The position numbers and the translations under genes were made by a program. Below are positions 23,760 to 36,438 of a stretch of 64,000 bases of DNA, in pieces (the stretch's first letter is position 1; every line of letters starts with the position of its first letter). The DNA is from an uncultured Modestobacter sp. (lineage in GTDB: Bacteria; Actinomycetota; Actinomycetes; Mycobacteriales; Geodermatophilaceae). The notes beneath the pieces are model-generated. The model saw nothing but the letters and a program-made list of their open reading frames with translations, searched no databases and was not told the origin of the DNA. Where the stretch lies: NCBI RefSeq assembly GCF_947486615.1, contig NZ_CANKUD010000001.1, forward strand, positions 186,001 to 250,000. The letters are read 5' to 3'.

Positions 23760-24380
23760 TCAGGCGGGATCGACCAGCCGGCTGACGATCCAGGCGTGCT
23801 TGCCCACCTGCCGGACCCGGCTGAACCCGTGCTCCTCGAACAGCTCGACCGTGGCGCTGTACAGGAAGCGGCCGTGCGCCGTGCGGCCGGTGGTCACCTC
23901 CGGGATGGCCTCGACCAGTCCGCCGCCGCGGGCGGCGATCTGCTCCAGCGCGCCGACCAGGCCCACGCGGGCGATCCCCTGACCGCGGTGCCGGGTGTCG
24001 ACGTAGAAGCAGGTGACCCGCCAGTCCGGGCGCGGCGGCGGGTCCTGCTCGTAGACCCGCCGGTGCTTGATGGTCGGGAGCTCGTCGGGGTCACCGAACT
24101 GGCACCAGCCCTGCGCGACGCCGTCCGGGTCGAGGACGAGCGCGGCGTGCGCGCGGTCACCGAGCACCCGCTCCCGCTTGACCTGCCGATGGTCGATCCC
24201 CCGCTGCCCCCGCTCCGGATGCCAGCCGATGCACCAGCAGCCGCCGAACACCCCGTTGTTGCGCTCCACCAGCTCGGCGAACAGGTCCCAGGTGTCCGGG
24301 GCGAGCGGCCGGCTGCTGTACGTCGTGCTGGGGACGCTGCCGGCCGGCCCATCCGCTCCCATGGTCACGAGCGGGATCAT
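23760..24380 (-). CDS. GNAT family N-acetyltransferase
   Basis: The 206-residue protein has an N-terminal GGCWCIGWHPERG segment and the acetyl-CoA site TCFYVDTRHRGQGIARVGL (about residues 127-145, RxxGxG). The FGGCWC motif suggests a redox- or metal-sensitive cysteine pair. The acetyl acceptor is unknown. ATG at 24362 (MGADG) is an alternative start. It follows pafA by eleven bases on the same strand and may be cotranscribed with it. Confidence 0.75.
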   Translation of the reverse strand: MIPLVTMGADGPAGSVPSTTYSSRPLAPDTWDLFAELVERNNGVFGGCWCIGWHPERGQRGIDHRQVKRERVLGDRAHAALVLDPDGVAQGWCQFGDPDELPTIKHRRVYEQDPPPRPDWRVTCFYVDTRHRGQGIARVGLVGALEQIAARGGGLVEAIPEVTTGRTAHGRFLYSATVELFEEHGFSRVRQVGKHAWIVSRLVDPA

Positions 24381-24391
24381 GCCCCGCCCGC

Positions 24392-25750
24392 CTACATGCT
24401 GGCGATCAGCTTCTCCACGCGCTCGTCGACGGACTTGAACGGGTCCTTGCAGAGCACGGTGCGCTGCGCCTGGTCGTTGAGCTTCAGGTGCACCCAGTCG
24501 ACGGTGAAGTCGCGCCGCTTCTCCTGCGCCCGGCGGATGAACTCACCGCGCAGCTTGGCGCGGGTGGTCTGCGGGGGCACGTTCTTGGCCTCGAAGATCC
24601 GCGGGTCGTGGACCACGCGGTCGACCTGACCGGCCTTCTCCAGCAGGTAGTACAGCCCGCGGGTGCGCCGGATGTCGTGGTAGGCGAGGTCGAGCTGGGC
24701 AACCCGTGCGCTGGACAGCGGCAGGTCGTGCTTGGCCCGGTACCGCTCGATCAGCCGGTGCTTGATCGCCCAGTCGACCTCCCGGTCGATCAGCGACAGG
24801 TCACCGGAGTCGACGGCCTTGAGGGTGCGGCCCCACAGCTCGAGCATCTGCCGGTGCACCGGGCCGTAGCCCTCGCGGTCGACGAACTCAGCCGCCCGGT
24901 CGTGGTACTCCTGCTGGATCTCCAGCGCCGACATCTCCCGGCCGTTGGCCAGCCGGACCTTGCGCCGTCCGGTCATGTCGTGGCTGATCTCCCGGATCGC
25001 CCGGATCGGGTTCTCCAGGGTCATGTCCCGCATGACCACGCCCTGCTCGATCATCCGCAGCACCAGGTCGGTGATGGTGACCTTGAGCAGCGTCGTCGTC
25101 TCGCTCATGTTCGAGTCACCGACGATGACGTGCAGCCGGCGGTACTTCTCCGCGTCGGCGTGCGGCTCGTCGCGGGTGTTGATGATCGGCCGGGAGCGGG
25201 TGGTGGCGCTGGAGACGCCCTCCCAGATGTGCTCGGCGCGCTGGCTGACGCAGTAGACGGCGCCACGCGGGGTCTGCAGCACCTTGCCGGCGCCGACCAC
25301 GGTCTGCCGGCTCACCAGGAACGGGATGAGCACGTCGGCGAGCCGGGAGAACTCGCCGTGCCGGCCGACCAGGTAGTTCTCGTGGCAGCCGTAGCTGTTG
25401 CCGGCCGAGTCGGTGTTGTTCTTGAACAGGTAGATGTCGCCGGTGACGCCCTCCTCGGCCAGCCGCTGCTCGGCGTCGACCATCAGGCCCTCGAGGATCC
25501 GCTCGCCGGCCTTGTCGTGGACGACGAGCTCGGTGACGTCGTCGCACTCGGCGGTGGCGTACTCGGGGTGGCTGCCGACGTCGAGGTAGAGCCGGGAGCC
25601 GTTGCGCAGGAAGACGTTGGAGCTACGGCCCCAGGACACCACGCGGCGGAACAGGTAGCGGGCCACCTCGTCCGGGGAGAGCCGGCGCTGGCCCTTGAAG
25701 GTGCACGTGACGCCGTACTCGGTCTCGATGCCGAAGATCCGTCGTTCCAC
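24392..25750 (-). CDS. pafA: Pup-protein ligase PafA
   Basis: The 452-residue enzyme couples the C-terminal glutamate of Pup to lysines of target proteins with ATP. It is a carboxylate-amine ligase fold; [13 protein letters not shown] at the start, [20 protein letters not shown] (about residues 103-122) and [20 protein letters not shown] (about residues 190-209) are nearly invariant, and it ends in LIASM as in M. tuberculosis PafA, also 452 residues. GTG at 25750 is chosen on that basis. It closes the dop-pup-prcBA-pafA cluster. Confidence 0.95.
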   Translation of the reverse strand: MERRIFGIETEYGVTCTFKGQRRLSPDEVARYLFRRVVSWGRSSNVFLRNGSRLYLDVGSHPEYATAECDDVTELVVHDKAGERILEGLMVDAEQRLAEEGVTGDIYLFKNNTDSAGNSYGCHENYLVGRHGEFSRLADVLIPFLVSRQTVVGAGKVLQTPRGAVYCVSQRAEHIWEGVSSATTRSRPIINTRDEPHADAEKYRRLHVIVGDSNMSETTTLLKVTITDLVLRMIEQGVVMRDMTLENPIRAIREISHDMTGRRKVRLANGREMSALEIQQEYHDRAAEFVDREGYGPVHRQMLELWGRTLKAVDSGDLSLIDREVDWAIKHRLIERYRAKHDLPLSSARVAQLDLAYHDIRRTRGLYYLLEKAGQVDRVVHDPRIFEAKNVPPQTTRAKLRGEFIRRAQEKRRDFTVDWVHLKLNDQAQRTVLCKDPFKSVDERVEKLIASM

Positions 25751-25809
25751 CTCGCCGAGCGTAGGCGTCCGCGGCGCACTCGGCTCGTGTCCCGAGTGCG
25801 CCGCGCCGC

Positions 25810-26724
25810 TCACTGCTGGGGGTCCGGTGTGCCGGCGTCGGTGCCGCCGCCGACGCCGTCCTGGGTGTCGGGCTGGGCGGAGGCCTGCTCGGTGCCGCCG
25901 GCGGTGTCGACCGCGTCCGGGTGGCCGAGCCCGGCCGGCGTACCGGGGGCCGGTGCGCTGGGCGCGTGGGTGGCGGCGGCCTCCGCCGGGGCGGCCTCGG
26001 CCTCGGCCGGCTGCTCGTCGGCCAGCAGGGTGGCCAGCGCGGCGCCGACGACCCGGCGGAAGGTCCGCTTGGGACGCCGCCGGTCGAGCACGGCGACCTC
26101 GAGCTGGGTGGACGGCAGCTGGTCGTGCGCGCCGCCGTTGGCCGCGGTGACCGGGCTGACCGCGGACAGCGCCTGGACACCGACCCGTAGCGCGTCGGCC
26201 AGCGGCATGCCGGCGGTGAAGTGCTGGCGCAGGTGGCTGGTGACCGCCTCGGCCTGCCCGCCCATGACCACGAAGTCGGACTCGTCGACGATCGAGCCGT
26301 CGAAGGTGAGCCGGTACAGCTGGTCGGTCTCCGGACCGTCGCCGACCTCGGCGACGCACAGCTCCACCTCGAAGGGCTTCATCTGCTCGGTGAAGACCGC
26401 GCCGAGGGTCTGGGCGTAGGCGTTGGCGATGATCCGGCCGGTGACGTCGCGCCGGTTGTAGGAGTAGCCACGCACGTCGGCCAGCCGGACGCCGGCCACC
26501 CGCAGGCTCTCGAACTCCGAGTAGCGGCCGACCGCGGCGAACCCGATGCGGTCGTAGAGCTCGCTGACCTTGTGCAGGGTGGCGCTGGGGTTCTCGGCGA
26601 TGAACAGCACGCCGTCGGCGTAGGTGAGGACGGCGACGCTGCGGCCGCGGGATATGCCCTTGCGGGCGTACTCCGAGCGGTCCCGCATGACCTGCTCGGC
26701 GGAGGCGTAGTACGGCATGGTCAT
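25810..26724 (-). CDS. prcA: Proteasome subunit alpha
   Basis: The 304-residue protein is the alpha subunit of the 20S proteasome, forming the outer gated rings. It begins [20 protein letters not shown] with the gate peptide and has [20 protein letters not shown] and [10 protein letters not shown]-like core strands. About 70 residues at the C-terminus are Ala/Pro/Gly/Gln-rich and low complexity, longer than the M. tuberculosis subunit (248 residues by memory). It starts four bases after the prcB stop. Confidence 0.95.
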   Translation of the reverse strand: MTMPYYASAEQVMRDRSEYARKGISRGRSVAVLTYADGVLFIAENPSATLHKVSELYDRIGFAAVGRYSEFESLRVAGVRLADVRGYSYNRRDVTGRIIANAYAQTLGAVFTEQMKPFEVELCVAEVGDGPETDQLYRLTFDGSIVDESDFVVMGGQAEAVTSHLRQHFTAGMPLADALRVGVQALSAVSPVTAANGGAHDQLPSTQLEVAVLDRRRPKRTFRRVVGAALATLLADEQPAEAEAAPAEAAATHAPSAPAPGTPAGLGHPDAVDTAGGTEQASAQPDTQDGVGGGTDAGTPDPQQ

Positions 26725-26727
26725 GGC

Positions 26728-27570
26728 TCAGCCCTGCCCGTCCGCGGCGGACCGCTCCGCGACGATGGTGGTGGCGACGGCGGCGACCTCGTCGTCCGGC
26801 AGCCGGACGGCGCCCTCGGCGTCGACGCGGTAGACGATCGGGTACAGCCGGCGCACGGTGTCGGGACCGCCGGTGGCGGAGTCGTCGTCGGCGGCGTCGT
26901 ACAGCGCCTCGACGAGGGTGCGGGTCGCGGCGTCGGCGGACAGCCCCGGGCGCCAGGTCTTCTTCAGGGAGTTGCGGGCGAACAGCGAGCCGGAGCCCAC
27001 CGAGGCGTAGCCGCGCTCCTCGTAGTTCCCGCCGGTGACGTCGTAGCTGAAGATGCGCCCCGGGCTCACGCCCTCGGCAGCGTCGAGGTCGTAGCCGGCG
27101 AACAGCGGGACGACGGCCAGACCCTGCATCGCGGCGCCGAGGTTGCTCCGGATCATCGCGGCGAGGCGGTTGGCCTTGCCGTCGAGGGACATGGTCAGCC
27201 CCTCGATCTTCTCGTAGTGCTCCAGCTCCACCTGGTAGAGCCGGACCATCTCGATCGCGATCCCGGCCGCCCCGGCGATGCCGATGACCGACCAGGAGTC
27301 GGCGGCGTAGACCTTCTCGATGTCCCGGCTGGAGATGAGGTTGCCCATGGTGGCCCGCCGGTCGCCGCCCATCAGGACGCCGCCGTCGAAGGTGGCGGCG
27401 ACGATGGTCGTGGCGTGCGGGGCGAGCTCACCCACCGGCAGGGCCGGCAGGGTGCGGCGGCCGGGCAGCAGGTCGGGGGCGGTGGTGCCCAGGAAGTCGG
27501 TGAACGAGGAGCCCACCCGGTCCAGGTAGGCGGGCGGGAACCCGCTCCGGCCAGCTGACGTCTCGGTCAC
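26728..27570 (-). CDS. prcB: Proteasome subunit beta (threonine protease)
   Basis: The 280-residue precursor carries a 53-residue propeptide; autocatalytic cleavage before Thr54 (in [15 protein letters not shown]) would expose the catalytic threonine. Core motifs include [32 protein letters not shown] (about residues 96-115) and [17 protein letters not shown]. It forms the inner catalytic rings with PrcA outside. GTG at 27570 is chosen because the family-like propeptide starts there; the longer upstream frame runs into intergenic DNA. Confidence 0.95.
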   Translation of the reverse strand: MTETSAGRSGFPPAYLDRVGSSFTDFLGTTAPDLLPGRRTLPALPVGELAPHATTIVAATFDGGVLMGGDRRATMGNLISSRDIEKVYAADSWSVIGIAGAAGIAIEMVRLYQVELEHYEKIEGLTMSLDGKANRLAAMIRSNLGAAMQGLAVVPLFAGYDLDAAEGVSPGRIFSYDVTGGNYEERGYASVGSGSLFARNSLKKTWRPGLSADAATRTLVEALYDAADDDSATGGPDTVRRLYPIVYRVDAEGAVRLPDDEVAAVATTIVAERSAADGQG

Positions 27571-27670
27571 CCATCCACCTCTCGTGCCGCCCGGAGTGCG
27601 CGGCCTCGACTGCACGAACTCGTCCGGCGGCCACCGCCGGACCTCATTTGCGACCCTACCGGCGGGTCGA

Positions 27671-28315
27671 TCAGCCGGTAGGCCACCGCTGCTGACCCGG
27701 GAACGGCCCGGCGAGCTGGCCGGCCCGATGTGCCTCGACGTACCGAGCGGCCGCCCGCAACAGCGCCGGGTCGTCCTTGAACTGCCCCAGGCCGCCGTTG
27801 CAGTTGAAGCACAGCAGTTCCCGGACGCCGCCGGTGGCGTGATCGTGGTCGACGTGCGCGGCCGGTGCGGTTCTGCAGAGTGCGCAGACCCCACCCTGGT
27901 CGACCAACATGGCATCGGCCTGGTCAGCGGTGATGCCGTAACGCCGCTTCAAGTGATAGGTCCTGGAACCGCCGACCTTTTCCTTGGACGATCTCCCACG
28001 TGCATTGTGACAGGGCTTGCAGTAGGGACCTCGCCCTGATGGCTGACCTGCATTGCGGACGAATTCTGCGATGTCCTTCACCGTGGAGCAGTCAGGACAC
28101 CACTTGTGACCATCCGGCACCGGAACGTCCCGGGGATGCCGGGACGTCGGCGGACCGAGGCGCCGATCCCTAGATGCACGGACGCGCTGGCGCGAGTGGT
28201 CTCTGCAGTAGAAGCTGAGCCCGTCAGACCGTCGACGGTCTGAGGTGAAGGCCGAAATGGGCTTCAGTTCGCCACAGTCAGGACAGAACTTCGTGTCGAC
28301 CATTCTGCTGACCAT
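27671..28315 (-). CDS. Endonuclease VII-like HNH nuclease between pup and prcB
   Basis: The 214-residue protein has two N-terminal zinc-ribbon-like repeats ([13 protein letters not shown] with CRDH, and [13 protein letters not shown] with CKPC) and a C-terminal recombination endonuclease VII/HNH domain ([20 protein letters not shown], then [11 protein letters not shown], about residues 143-177). The HVDHDH and CxxC pairs supply catalytic His and structural zinc. Such enzymes cut branched or nicked DNA. It starts 13 bases after the pup stop, so it belongs to the operon. ATG at 28303 is an alternative. The function within the proteasome locus is unknown. Confidence 0.8.
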   Translation of the reverse strand: MVSRMVDTKFCPDCGELKPISAFTSDRRRSDGLSFYCRDHSRQRVRASRDRRLGPPTSRHPRDVPVPDGHKWCPDCSTVKDIAEFVRNAGQPSGRGPYCKPCHNARGRSSKEKVGGSRTYHLKRRYGITADQADAMLVDQGGVCALCRTAPAAHVDHDHATGGVRELLCFNCNGGLGQFKDDPALLRAAARYVEAHRAGQLAGPFPGQQRWPTG

Positions 28316-28327
28316 TCCAAGGAATGG
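28312..28327. repeat. Palindrome at the endonuclease VII-like start
   Basis: CCATTCC and GGAATGG flank AA, covering the start codon and ending next to the pup stop. It could fold over the start and tune translation of the nuclease. Confidence 0.4.
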
Positions 28328-28537
28328 CTATTGGCCCCCTTTTTGTATGTAAGATTTCACGAATTCCTCGGCATTCTCCTCGAGCACGCCGTCGATCTCG
28401 TCCAGGAGTGAGTCGACGTCGTCGCTCACTTCCTTGGTGCGCTCGGACGCCGTCGTGTCGACCGACGCCTCGACCTCCTCGGTCTCCTCGCGCGAACGCG
28501 TGGACCGCTGCTGACCGCCGGTGTCCTTCGTGGCCAT
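28328..28537 (-). CDS. pup: Prokaryotic ubiquitin-like protein Pup
   Basis: The 69-residue protein is Pup, the small disordered tag for proteasomal degradation. It is acidic, has a coiled-coil capable centre (DDVDSLLDEIDGVLEENAEE) that binds Mpa, and ends in GGQ, which Dop must deamidate to GGE before PafA can use it. The start ATG has a GGAGGGTGAG ribosome site directly upstream. It sits between a broken gene and the endonuclease VII-like gene. Confidence 0.97.
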   Translation of the reverse strand: MATKDTGGQQRSTRSREETEEVEASVDTTASERTKEVSDDVDSLLDEIDGVLEENAEEFVKSYIQKGGQ

Positions 28538-28637
28538 CTCACCCTCCGGAGCTCGCTGCTGGGTCGGTGCTGAGGCAGAAGCTACCCGCGCGGTGTGACA
28601 CTCCGCCGGACCGATGCCGAGACGATCCGGCCGATGG

Positions 28638-29039
28638 TCAGGCGGGCCCTGGCTCCGCGCTGCCGTCACGCGCCCAGGCCTCCAGGACCGACCCGACCGG
28701 ACGGGGCGCGAGCATCAGCACCGGCCGGAGCTCTTCCCAGCCGGGTTCCTTGCACCGCCGGGCGTAGGCGTCATGTGCCTGGTCGACGGTGTTGGTGAGA
28801 TCCAGTCCCGCACTGTCCTCGCCATAGAGGCTCAGGTCCTAGAGCCACTCGGTGCCGTCTGTGTCGGTGTGCCGAAAGGTCGCCTCGAAGGCCATCCGCT
28901 CGGCGCTGAGAGTGTCCAGACACTCGTCATAGCGCTCGTGCAGCATGTCCATCCAGCGATCCGTCTCCTGCTGGGCGCCGGGCAGCAACCGTGCACGACT
29001 GAGCTCCAGGCGCATGCCCGGTGGCACCGACGGCGGCAT
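28638..29039 (-). pseudogene. DUF6176-like gene interrupted by an amber codon
   Basis: From ATG 29015 (or 29039) the frame reads MRLELSRARLLPGAQQETDR then WMDMLHERYDECLDTLSAER and stops at TAG (28839-28841) after GTEWL. The same frame continues without another stop for 66 codons to TGA at 28638-28640, including LSLYGEDSAG and AYARRCKEPGWEELRPVLML. The two halves together look, from memory, like one ~125-residue DUF6176 protein, where WLY is expected; a single TAC-to-TAG change would explain the stop. Nonsense mutation, sequencing error or readthrough cannot be separated here. It lies between dop and pup on the same strand. Confidence 0.6.
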
Positions 29040-29107
29040 GGCGAGCGGGGCTGGGTCGGCTCTCTCGGCGGTCACCTCATCGACCCTGTCAGCCCGGTCG
29101 GCGGCGC

Positions 29108-30613
29108 TCAACCGCCGGTGATCCTGTCGACCAGCTCGGCGGCGGTCGAGGTGGACTCGAACAGGGCGCCCACGTGCTCCCGGGTGCCGCGCAGCGGCTC
29201 CATGGTCGGGATGCGCACCAGGGCGTCCCGGCCGACGTCGAACACCACCGAGTCCCAGGACGCCGCGGCCACCTGGGCCGGGTAGCGCCGCAGGCACTCA
29301 CCGCGGAAGTACGCCCGGGTGTCGGCCGGCGGCGCGGTCATCGCCCGGGTCACCTCGTCGTCGGTGAGCAGCCGCTGCATGGCGCCGCGGGCCACCAGGC
29401 GGTGGTAGAGCCCCTTCTCCGGCCGGACGTCGGAGTACTGCAGGTCGACCAGCTTGAGCCGGGCGTCGCCCCAGGAGAGGCCGTCGCGCTGGCGGTAGCC
29501 CTCCAGCAGCCGCAGCTTGGCCGGCCAGTCGAGCTGGTCGGCCAGCTGCATCGGGTCGACGGCGAGGGTGTCGAGCACCTCCGACCAGCGGCGCAGCACG
29601 TCGGCGGTCTGCTCGTCGTCGTCCCCGTTGTCGGCGACGAACTTCTGCGCCTGGGCGAGGTACTCCCGCTGCACCTCGATCGCGGTCAGCCGCCGCCCGT
29701 CGCGCAGCCGCACCCGGTGGGTCAGCGACGGGTCGTGGCTGATCGCCTGCAGCGCCTCGACCGGCTCCTCGATGGTGAGGTCCTGAGTGAGGGCCCGGGC
29801 CTCGATCATGGCCAGCACCAGCGACGTCGTCCCGACCTTCAGGTAGGTCGACAGCTCGGCGAGGTTGGCGTCGCCGATGATCACGTGCAGCCGGCGGTAC
29901 TCGTCGGGGTTGGCGTGCGGCTCGTCGCGGGTGTTGATGATCGGCCGCTTGAGCGTCGTCTCCAGGCCCACCTCGACCTCGAAGAAGTCGGCCCGCTGGG
30001 ACAGCTGGAACCCCTCGCGGCGCCCCTCCGTGCCGATGCCGACCCGGCCGGACCCGGCGAAGACCTGGCGGGTGACGAAGAACGGGATGAGCCCGCGGAT
30101 GATCTCGATGAACGGCGTCGAGCGGCTCATCAGGTAGTTCTCGTGCGACCCGTACGAGGCGCCCTTGCCGTCGGTGTTGTTCTTGTACAGCTGGATGGGC
30201 TGGGTGCCGGGCACCTGCGCCGCCCGGCGCGCGGCCTCGGCCATCACCCGCTCCCCCGCCTTGTCCCACAGCACGATGTCGCGCGGGTTGGTCACCTCCG
30301 GCGTCGCGTACTCCGGGTGCGCGTGGTCCACGTAGAGCCGGGCGCCGTTGGTGAGGATGACGTTGGCCATCCCGGCGTCCTCGTCCATGTCGTTGTGATC
30401 GAGCGCGGTGGCCGGCGAGAGGTCGAACCCCCGGGCGTCGCGCAGCGGTGACTCCTCCTCGAAGTCCCACCGCGGCCGGCGCGGCGTCGGCGCACCGGCG
30501 AACGCCCAGGCGTTCACCACCTGGCTCGACAGCGTCGTGGGGTTCGCCCCGGGCTGCCCCGGCACCGAGATCCCGTACTCGAGTTCGGTGCCCATGACCC
30601 GGCGGACGCTCAT
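29108..30613 (-). CDS. dop: Deamidase/depupylase of Pup
   Basis: The 501-residue protein is Dop, homologous to PafA; it converts Pup C-terminal Gln to Glu and removes Pup from targets. The catalytic aspartate lies in [14 protein letters not shown] (Asp96), and [20 protein letters not shown] and [20 protein letters not shown] are family-specific. An insert of about 40 residues after residue 45 is the known Dop loop. TAGGGT (30620-30625, minus strand) ends six bases before the ATG, giving a leaderless promoter that likely drives dop-pup-prcBA-pafA. Confidence 0.95.
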   Translation of the reverse strand: MSVRRVMGTELEYGISVPGQPGANPTTLSSQVVNAWAFAGAPTPRRPRWDFEEESPLRDARGFDLSPATALDHNDMDEDAGMANVILTNGARLYVDHAHPEYATPEVTNPRDIVLWDKAGERVMAEAARRAAQVPGTQPIQLYKNNTDGKGASYGSHENYLMSRSTPFIEIIRGLIPFFVTRQVFAGSGRVGIGTEGRREGFQLSQRADFFEVEVGLETTLKRPIINTRDEPHANPDEYRRLHVIIGDANLAELSTYLKVGTTSLVLAMIEARALTQDLTIEEPVEALQAISHDPSLTHRVRLRDGRRLTAIEVQREYLAQAQKFVADNGDDDEQTADVLRRWSEVLDTLAVDPMQLADQLDWPAKLRLLEGYRQRDGLSWGDARLKLVDLQYSDVRPEKGLYHRLVARGAMQRLLTDDEVTRAMTAPPADTRAYFRGECLRRYPAQVAAASWDSVVFDVGRDALVRIPTMEPLRGTREHVGALFESTSTAAELVDRITGG

Positions 30614-30656
30614 GCCCCAACCCTAGGCCGCGGCCGGCCGACGGCAGGATGAGCCG

Positions 30657-31505
30657 GTGAGCACCCCACCCCTCGGCCTCCTCCTGGACGTCGACGGTCC
30701 CGTGGCCAGCCCGGAGAGCCGCACCGTCGCCCCCGAGCTGCTCGATGACCTGTGGCGGTTGCTGGGCGCCGGCGTGCCGGTCGTGCTGAACACCGGCCGG
30801 TCGGTCGACTTCGTCGCCGAACGGTTGCTCGGCCCGCTGGTCGCCCGCGGGCTGCCCGCCGGCGCCCGCCTGCACGCGGTCTGCGAGAAGGGGGGTCTCT
30901 GGACGACGGCCGGCGCCGGTGAGGTCCACCTGGACGACGAGCTCGCCGTGCCCGCGGTCTGCCACGCCGTCCTGGCCGAGCTGCTCGACGGCGGCTACGC
31001 CGACGCGATGTTCGTCGACACCGGCAAGCGGACCATGGCCACCGTCGAGGCGCGGACCGACGTGCCCGCCGCCCACTACGCCCAGCGGCAGTGCGCGTTC
31101 GACGCCGACCTGGCCGAGCGGCTGTCCGCTGCCGGTCTGGGCGTGCAGCTCGGCGACCGGTCGTTCCCGGACGCGGCCGGCCGGACGCCCTGGCGCATCG
31201 ACCCCTCGGTGATCGCCACCGACGTCGAGTCGGTGCGGGCCGGCAAGGCGCTCGGCGCCCGCCGTGCCCTGCAGCTGCTGGCGGAGGACGGCCTCCTCCC
31301 CCACGCCTGGCACACCGTCGGCGACTCGCGCTCGGACTACGCGATGGCCGACCACCTGCACGGACTCGGCGCGGACGTGACGCACGTCGACGTCGGCCCG
31401 CTGCCGCCGCTGGACCGCCCCTTCCGGGTGCACACCGTCCCCGGGCTGGGGTACGACGCGGCCGGGCGGGCGCACCTGCGGGCGCTCGCCGACCGCCTCG
31501 GCTGA
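30657..31505 (+). CDS. HAD superfamily hydrolase (Cof/MPGP-like)
   Basis: The 282-residue protein has HAD motif I (LLLDVDGPVASPE, Asp nucleophile near residue 11), motif II (LNTGRS), the conserved lysine region and motif IV (HTVGDSRSDYAMADHL, about residues 222-237). A type IIB cap fits sugar-phosphate phosphatases. The substrate is unknown. The GTG start follows CAGGAT by six bases, a possible leaderless promoter, and is divergent from dop with 43 bases between. Confidence 0.75.
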   Translation: MSTPPLGLLLDVDGPVASPESRTVAPELLDDLWRLLGAGVPVVLNTGRSVDFVAERLLGPLVARGLPAGARLHAVCEKGGLWTTAGAGEVHLDDELAVPAVCHAVLAELLDGGYADAMFVDTGKRTMATVEARTDVPAAHYAQRQCAFDADLAERLSAAGLGVQLGDRSFPDAAGRTPWRIDPSVIATDVESVRAGKALGARRALQLLAEDGLLPHAWHTVGDSRSDYAMADHLHGLGADVTHVDVGPLPPLDRPFRVHTVPGLGYDAAGRAHLRALADRLG

Positions 31506-31553
31506 GCACGCCGGCGGCCGGCCCCCGTCACCGGGAGCGGCCGCCGGACGTCG

Positions 31554-33335
31554 CTACAGGTACTGGCCGGTGTTGGTCGCGGTGTCGATCGCCCGACCGC
31601 TGTCGGCACCCTTGCCGCTGATCAGCGTGCGGATGTAGACGATCCGCTCGCCCTTCTTGCCCGAGATCCGCGCCCAGTCGTCGGGGTTGGTCGTGTTGGG
31701 CAGGTCCTCGTTCTCCTTGAACTCGTCCACGCACGCCGCCATCAGGTGTCCGACCCGCAGGCCGCCGACACCGGTCTCCAGGCGGTCCTTGATCGCCATC
31801 TTCTTCGCGCGGTCGACGATGTTCTGCAGCATCGCCCCGGAGTTGAAGTCCTTGAAGTACAGGACCTCCTTGTCACCGTTGGCGTAGGTGACCTCCAGGA
31901 AGCGGTTCTCCTCCGTCTCGGTGTACATCCGCTCGACGGTGCTCTGGATCATCCCGGCGATGGTCGCCTCGCGGCTGCCGCCGTGCTCGGCCAGGTCGTC
32001 GGCGTGGATCGGCAGCGTCGTCGTCAGGTACTTGCCGAAGATGTCCCGCGCCGCCTCGGCGTCCGGACGCTCGATCTTGATCTTCACGTCGAGCCGGCCG
32101 GGCCGCAGGATCGCCGGGTCGATCATGTCCTCCCGGTTGGAGGCGCCGATGACGATGACGTTCTCCAGGCCCTCGACGCCGTCGATCTCGCTGAGCAGCT
32201 GGGGCACGATCGTGCTCTCCACGTCGGAGGAGACCCCCGACCCGCGGGTGCGGAAGATCGAGTCCATCTCGTCGAAGAACACGATGACCGGCGTGCCCTC
32301 GCTGGCCTTCTCCCGGGCGCGCTGGAACACCAGCCGGATGTGCCGCTCGGTCTCACCCACGTACTTGTTGAGCAGCTCGGGGCCCTTGATGTTGAGGAAG
32401 AAGGACTTCCCCTGGCTCCGGTCGGCGTCACCGTTGAGCTCGGCGACCTTCTTGGCCAGCGAGTTGGCCACCGCCTTGGCGATCAGCGTCTTCCCGCAGC
32501 CGGGCGGGCCGTACAGCAGGATGCCCTTCGGCGGGCGCAGCTCGTACTCACGGAACAGGTCCGCGTGCAGGAACGGCAGCTCCACGGCGTCCCGGATCTG
32601 CTCGATCTGCCGGGACAGCCCACCGATGTCGGTGTAGTCGATGTCGGGGACCTCTTCGAGGATGAGCTCCTCGACCTCGCTCTTGGGGATCCGCTCGTAG
32701 ACGTACCCCGAGCGCGACTCCAGCAGCAGCGAGTCGCCGCTGCGCAGCGGCTGGCCCGCCAGGGAGTCGGCGAGGCGGACCACCCGCTCCTCGTCGGTGT
32801 GCCCGATGACCAGCGCGCGGCGCGGTTCGCCGTCCACCGGCTCGAGCAGCTCCTTGAGCATGACCACGTCGCCGGCCCGCTCGAAGCCCCGCGCGGCGAC
32901 CACGTTCATCGCCTCGTTGAGCATGACCTCCTGGCCCTGCCGCAGGTCGGTGACCTCCAGCGCCGGGGAGACGGTCACCCGGAGCTTGCGGCCGCCGGTG
33001 AACACATCGACCGTGCCGTCCTCGAAGGCCTCCAGGAAGACGCCGTACCCCGACGGCGGCTGCCCGAGCCGCTCGATCTCCTCCTTGAGCGTCACCAGCT
33101 GCTCGCGCGCCTCGCGGAGCGTGCCGGCCAGCTTGTCGTTGCGCTCGGAGAGGAAGGCCGCCCGGCCCTCCGCCTCGGCGAGCCGCTCCTCCAGCGCGCG
33201 CACCTGGCGCGGACTGTCGGACACCTTGCGTCGCAGCAGCCCGATCTCCTCCTCGAGGTAGGAGATCTGGCTCACCAGGGAGGCGACGTCACGTTCACGC
33301 CGCGCTCGGAACTCGTCAGGACCAATGCCGCCCAT
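31554..33335 (-). CDS. mpa: Proteasome-associated AAA ATPase Mpa/ARC
   Basis: The 593-residue hexameric ATPase unfolds pupylated proteins into the proteasome. It has an N-terminal coiled coil (about residues 20-95) that binds Pup, OB domains, an AAA domain with Walker A ([11 protein letters not shown], about residue 280) and Walker B ([10 protein letters not shown]), and the C-terminal GQYL that docks on PrcA. ATG at 33335 is chosen for the GGAGG ribosome site six bases upstream. A TATAGATT sequence (33374-33381, minus strand) is a likely -10 region. Confidence 0.95.
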   Translation of the reverse strand: MGGIGPDEFRARRERDVASLVSQISYLEEEIGLLRRKVSDSPRQVRALEERLAEAEGRAAFLSERNDKLAGTLREAREQLVTLKEEIERLGQPPSGYGVFLEAFEDGTVDVFTGGRKLRVTVSPALEVTDLRQGQEVMLNEAMNVVAARGFERAGDVVMLKELLEPVDGEPRRALVIGHTDEERVVRLADSLAGQPLRSGDSLLLESRSGYVYERIPKSEVEELILEEVPDIDYTDIGGLSRQIEQIRDAVELPFLHADLFREYELRPPKGILLYGPPGCGKTLIAKAVANSLAKKVAELNGDADRSQGKSFFLNIKGPELLNKYVGETERHIRLVFQRAREKASEGTPVIVFFDEMDSIFRTRGSGVSSDVESTIVPQLLSEIDGVEGLENVIVIGASNREDMIDPAILRPGRLDVKIKIERPDAEAARDIFGKYLTTTLPIHADDLAEHGGSREATIAGMIQSTVERMYTETEENRFLEVTYANGDKEVLYFKDFNSGAMLQNIVDRAKKMAIKDRLETGVGGLRVGHLMAACVDEFKENEDLPNTTNPDDWARISGKKGERIVYIRTLISGKGADSGRAIDTATNTGQYL

Positions 33336-33466
33336 CGCGCACCTCCGCACACATCGGGGGGAGCCAGGAGGCCAATCTATACACGCGGGGACCGACGGCG
33401 CCGCTGGATCGTGAACGCGTGCGGACGCTGGGTCGCCGACGTCATCCGACCGTCACGCGAGGCCGC

Positions 33467-35510
<2,044 letters not shown>

Positions 35511-35536
35511 CCTCCACCCGCCCAGGGCCGGACGGC

Positions 35537-36298
35537 TCAGGCAGCGCCGGGCGGGCGGACGTCGTGCAGGACCAGCGTGGCGAACCCGAGGTGCCGCCGC
35601 CAGCCGCGCAGCCAGGCCGTGCGGTGGGACCGGGCGATCTCCAGCGCGTCGGTCCGTTCCTGCTGCGTCGGTGCGTCGTGCAGCGCCCAGGTGGTGAGCG
35701 AGCCGGTCCAGGAGAGCTCGTACTCGTCCCACTCGGCCAGCGAGCTCACGTGACCGTGGCCGGGCTCCCAGCCCTCGGCCTGTACCAGCTCGACCAACCC
35801 GGCGAGGTCGGGCATGTCGTCCGCGCCGATCTCCAGGTGCTCCAGGGCGGCCGGCGACGGCGGGGCGTCCCAGATCCCGTCACCGAGGACCAGGCGCCCA
35901 CCCGGGCGCAGGAACCGGCGGACCGCCTGGAGGGTGCCGTCGAGGCCGCCGAAGGCGTGCGTGGCGCCGACGCAGAGGACGACGTCGACGAGCCCGTCCC
36001 CTGTCCAGTCCTGCGCGTCGGCCTCCACCCACCGCACCCGGCCGGTGAGGCCTCGGCCGGTGGACTCCTGGGCGAGCCCGGCGGGGAGCAACCGGTCGAC
36101 ACCCACGCCGGTGGCACTCGGGTGCGCCGCCAGTGCCTCCATCAGCCACCTGCCGTACCCGCAGCCCAGGTCGAGGAAGGTCGCCCCGGCGGGCACCGGC
36201 CCCAGCTGCCGGACCAGGGCGCGCACCGCCTCAGCCGCGACCGGCGCCGCGATCGGGTGCTCGGCGTGCGCGATGTCGCTGGCTGTCAAGAAATCCAT
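35537..36298 (-). CDS. Class I SAM-dependent methyltransferase
   Basis: The 253-residue protein has the SAM-binding motif ATFLDLGCGYGRWLMEAL (about residues 39-56), an acidic DVVLCVGATHAFGG motif II and a LRPGGRLVLGDGIW motif III. It resembles small-molecule methyltransferases; the acceptor is unknown. The ATG at 36298 has no strong ribosome site. It converges on the RecB-like gene with 26 bases between the stops. The 140 bases upstream hold no gene. Confidence 0.8.
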   Translation of the reverse strand: MDFLTASDIAHAEHPIAAPVAAEAVRALVRQLGPVPAGATFLDLGCGYGRWLMEALAAHPSATGVGVDRLLPAGLAQESTGRGLTGRVRWVEADAQDWTGDGLVDVVLCVGATHAFGGLDGTLQAVRRFLRPGGRLVLGDGIWDAPPSPAALEHLEIGADDMPDLAGLVELVQAEGWEPGHGHVSSLAEWDEYELSWTGSLTTWALHDAPTQQERTDALEIARSHRTAWLRGWRRHLGFATLVLHDVRPPGAA

Positions 36299-36438
36299 CG
36301 TGGGAGATGCTGCCAGCGGGTGGGCGCCGGGTCGATCGACTTCCCGGCCGATCTGCGGCCCACCCGGCACGCCGAGCGGGCGCCGGGCTCCCCGACAGCG
36401 GAACGCCAGTCGCTGTAGTGAGCCGGCAGGATCGCTGG

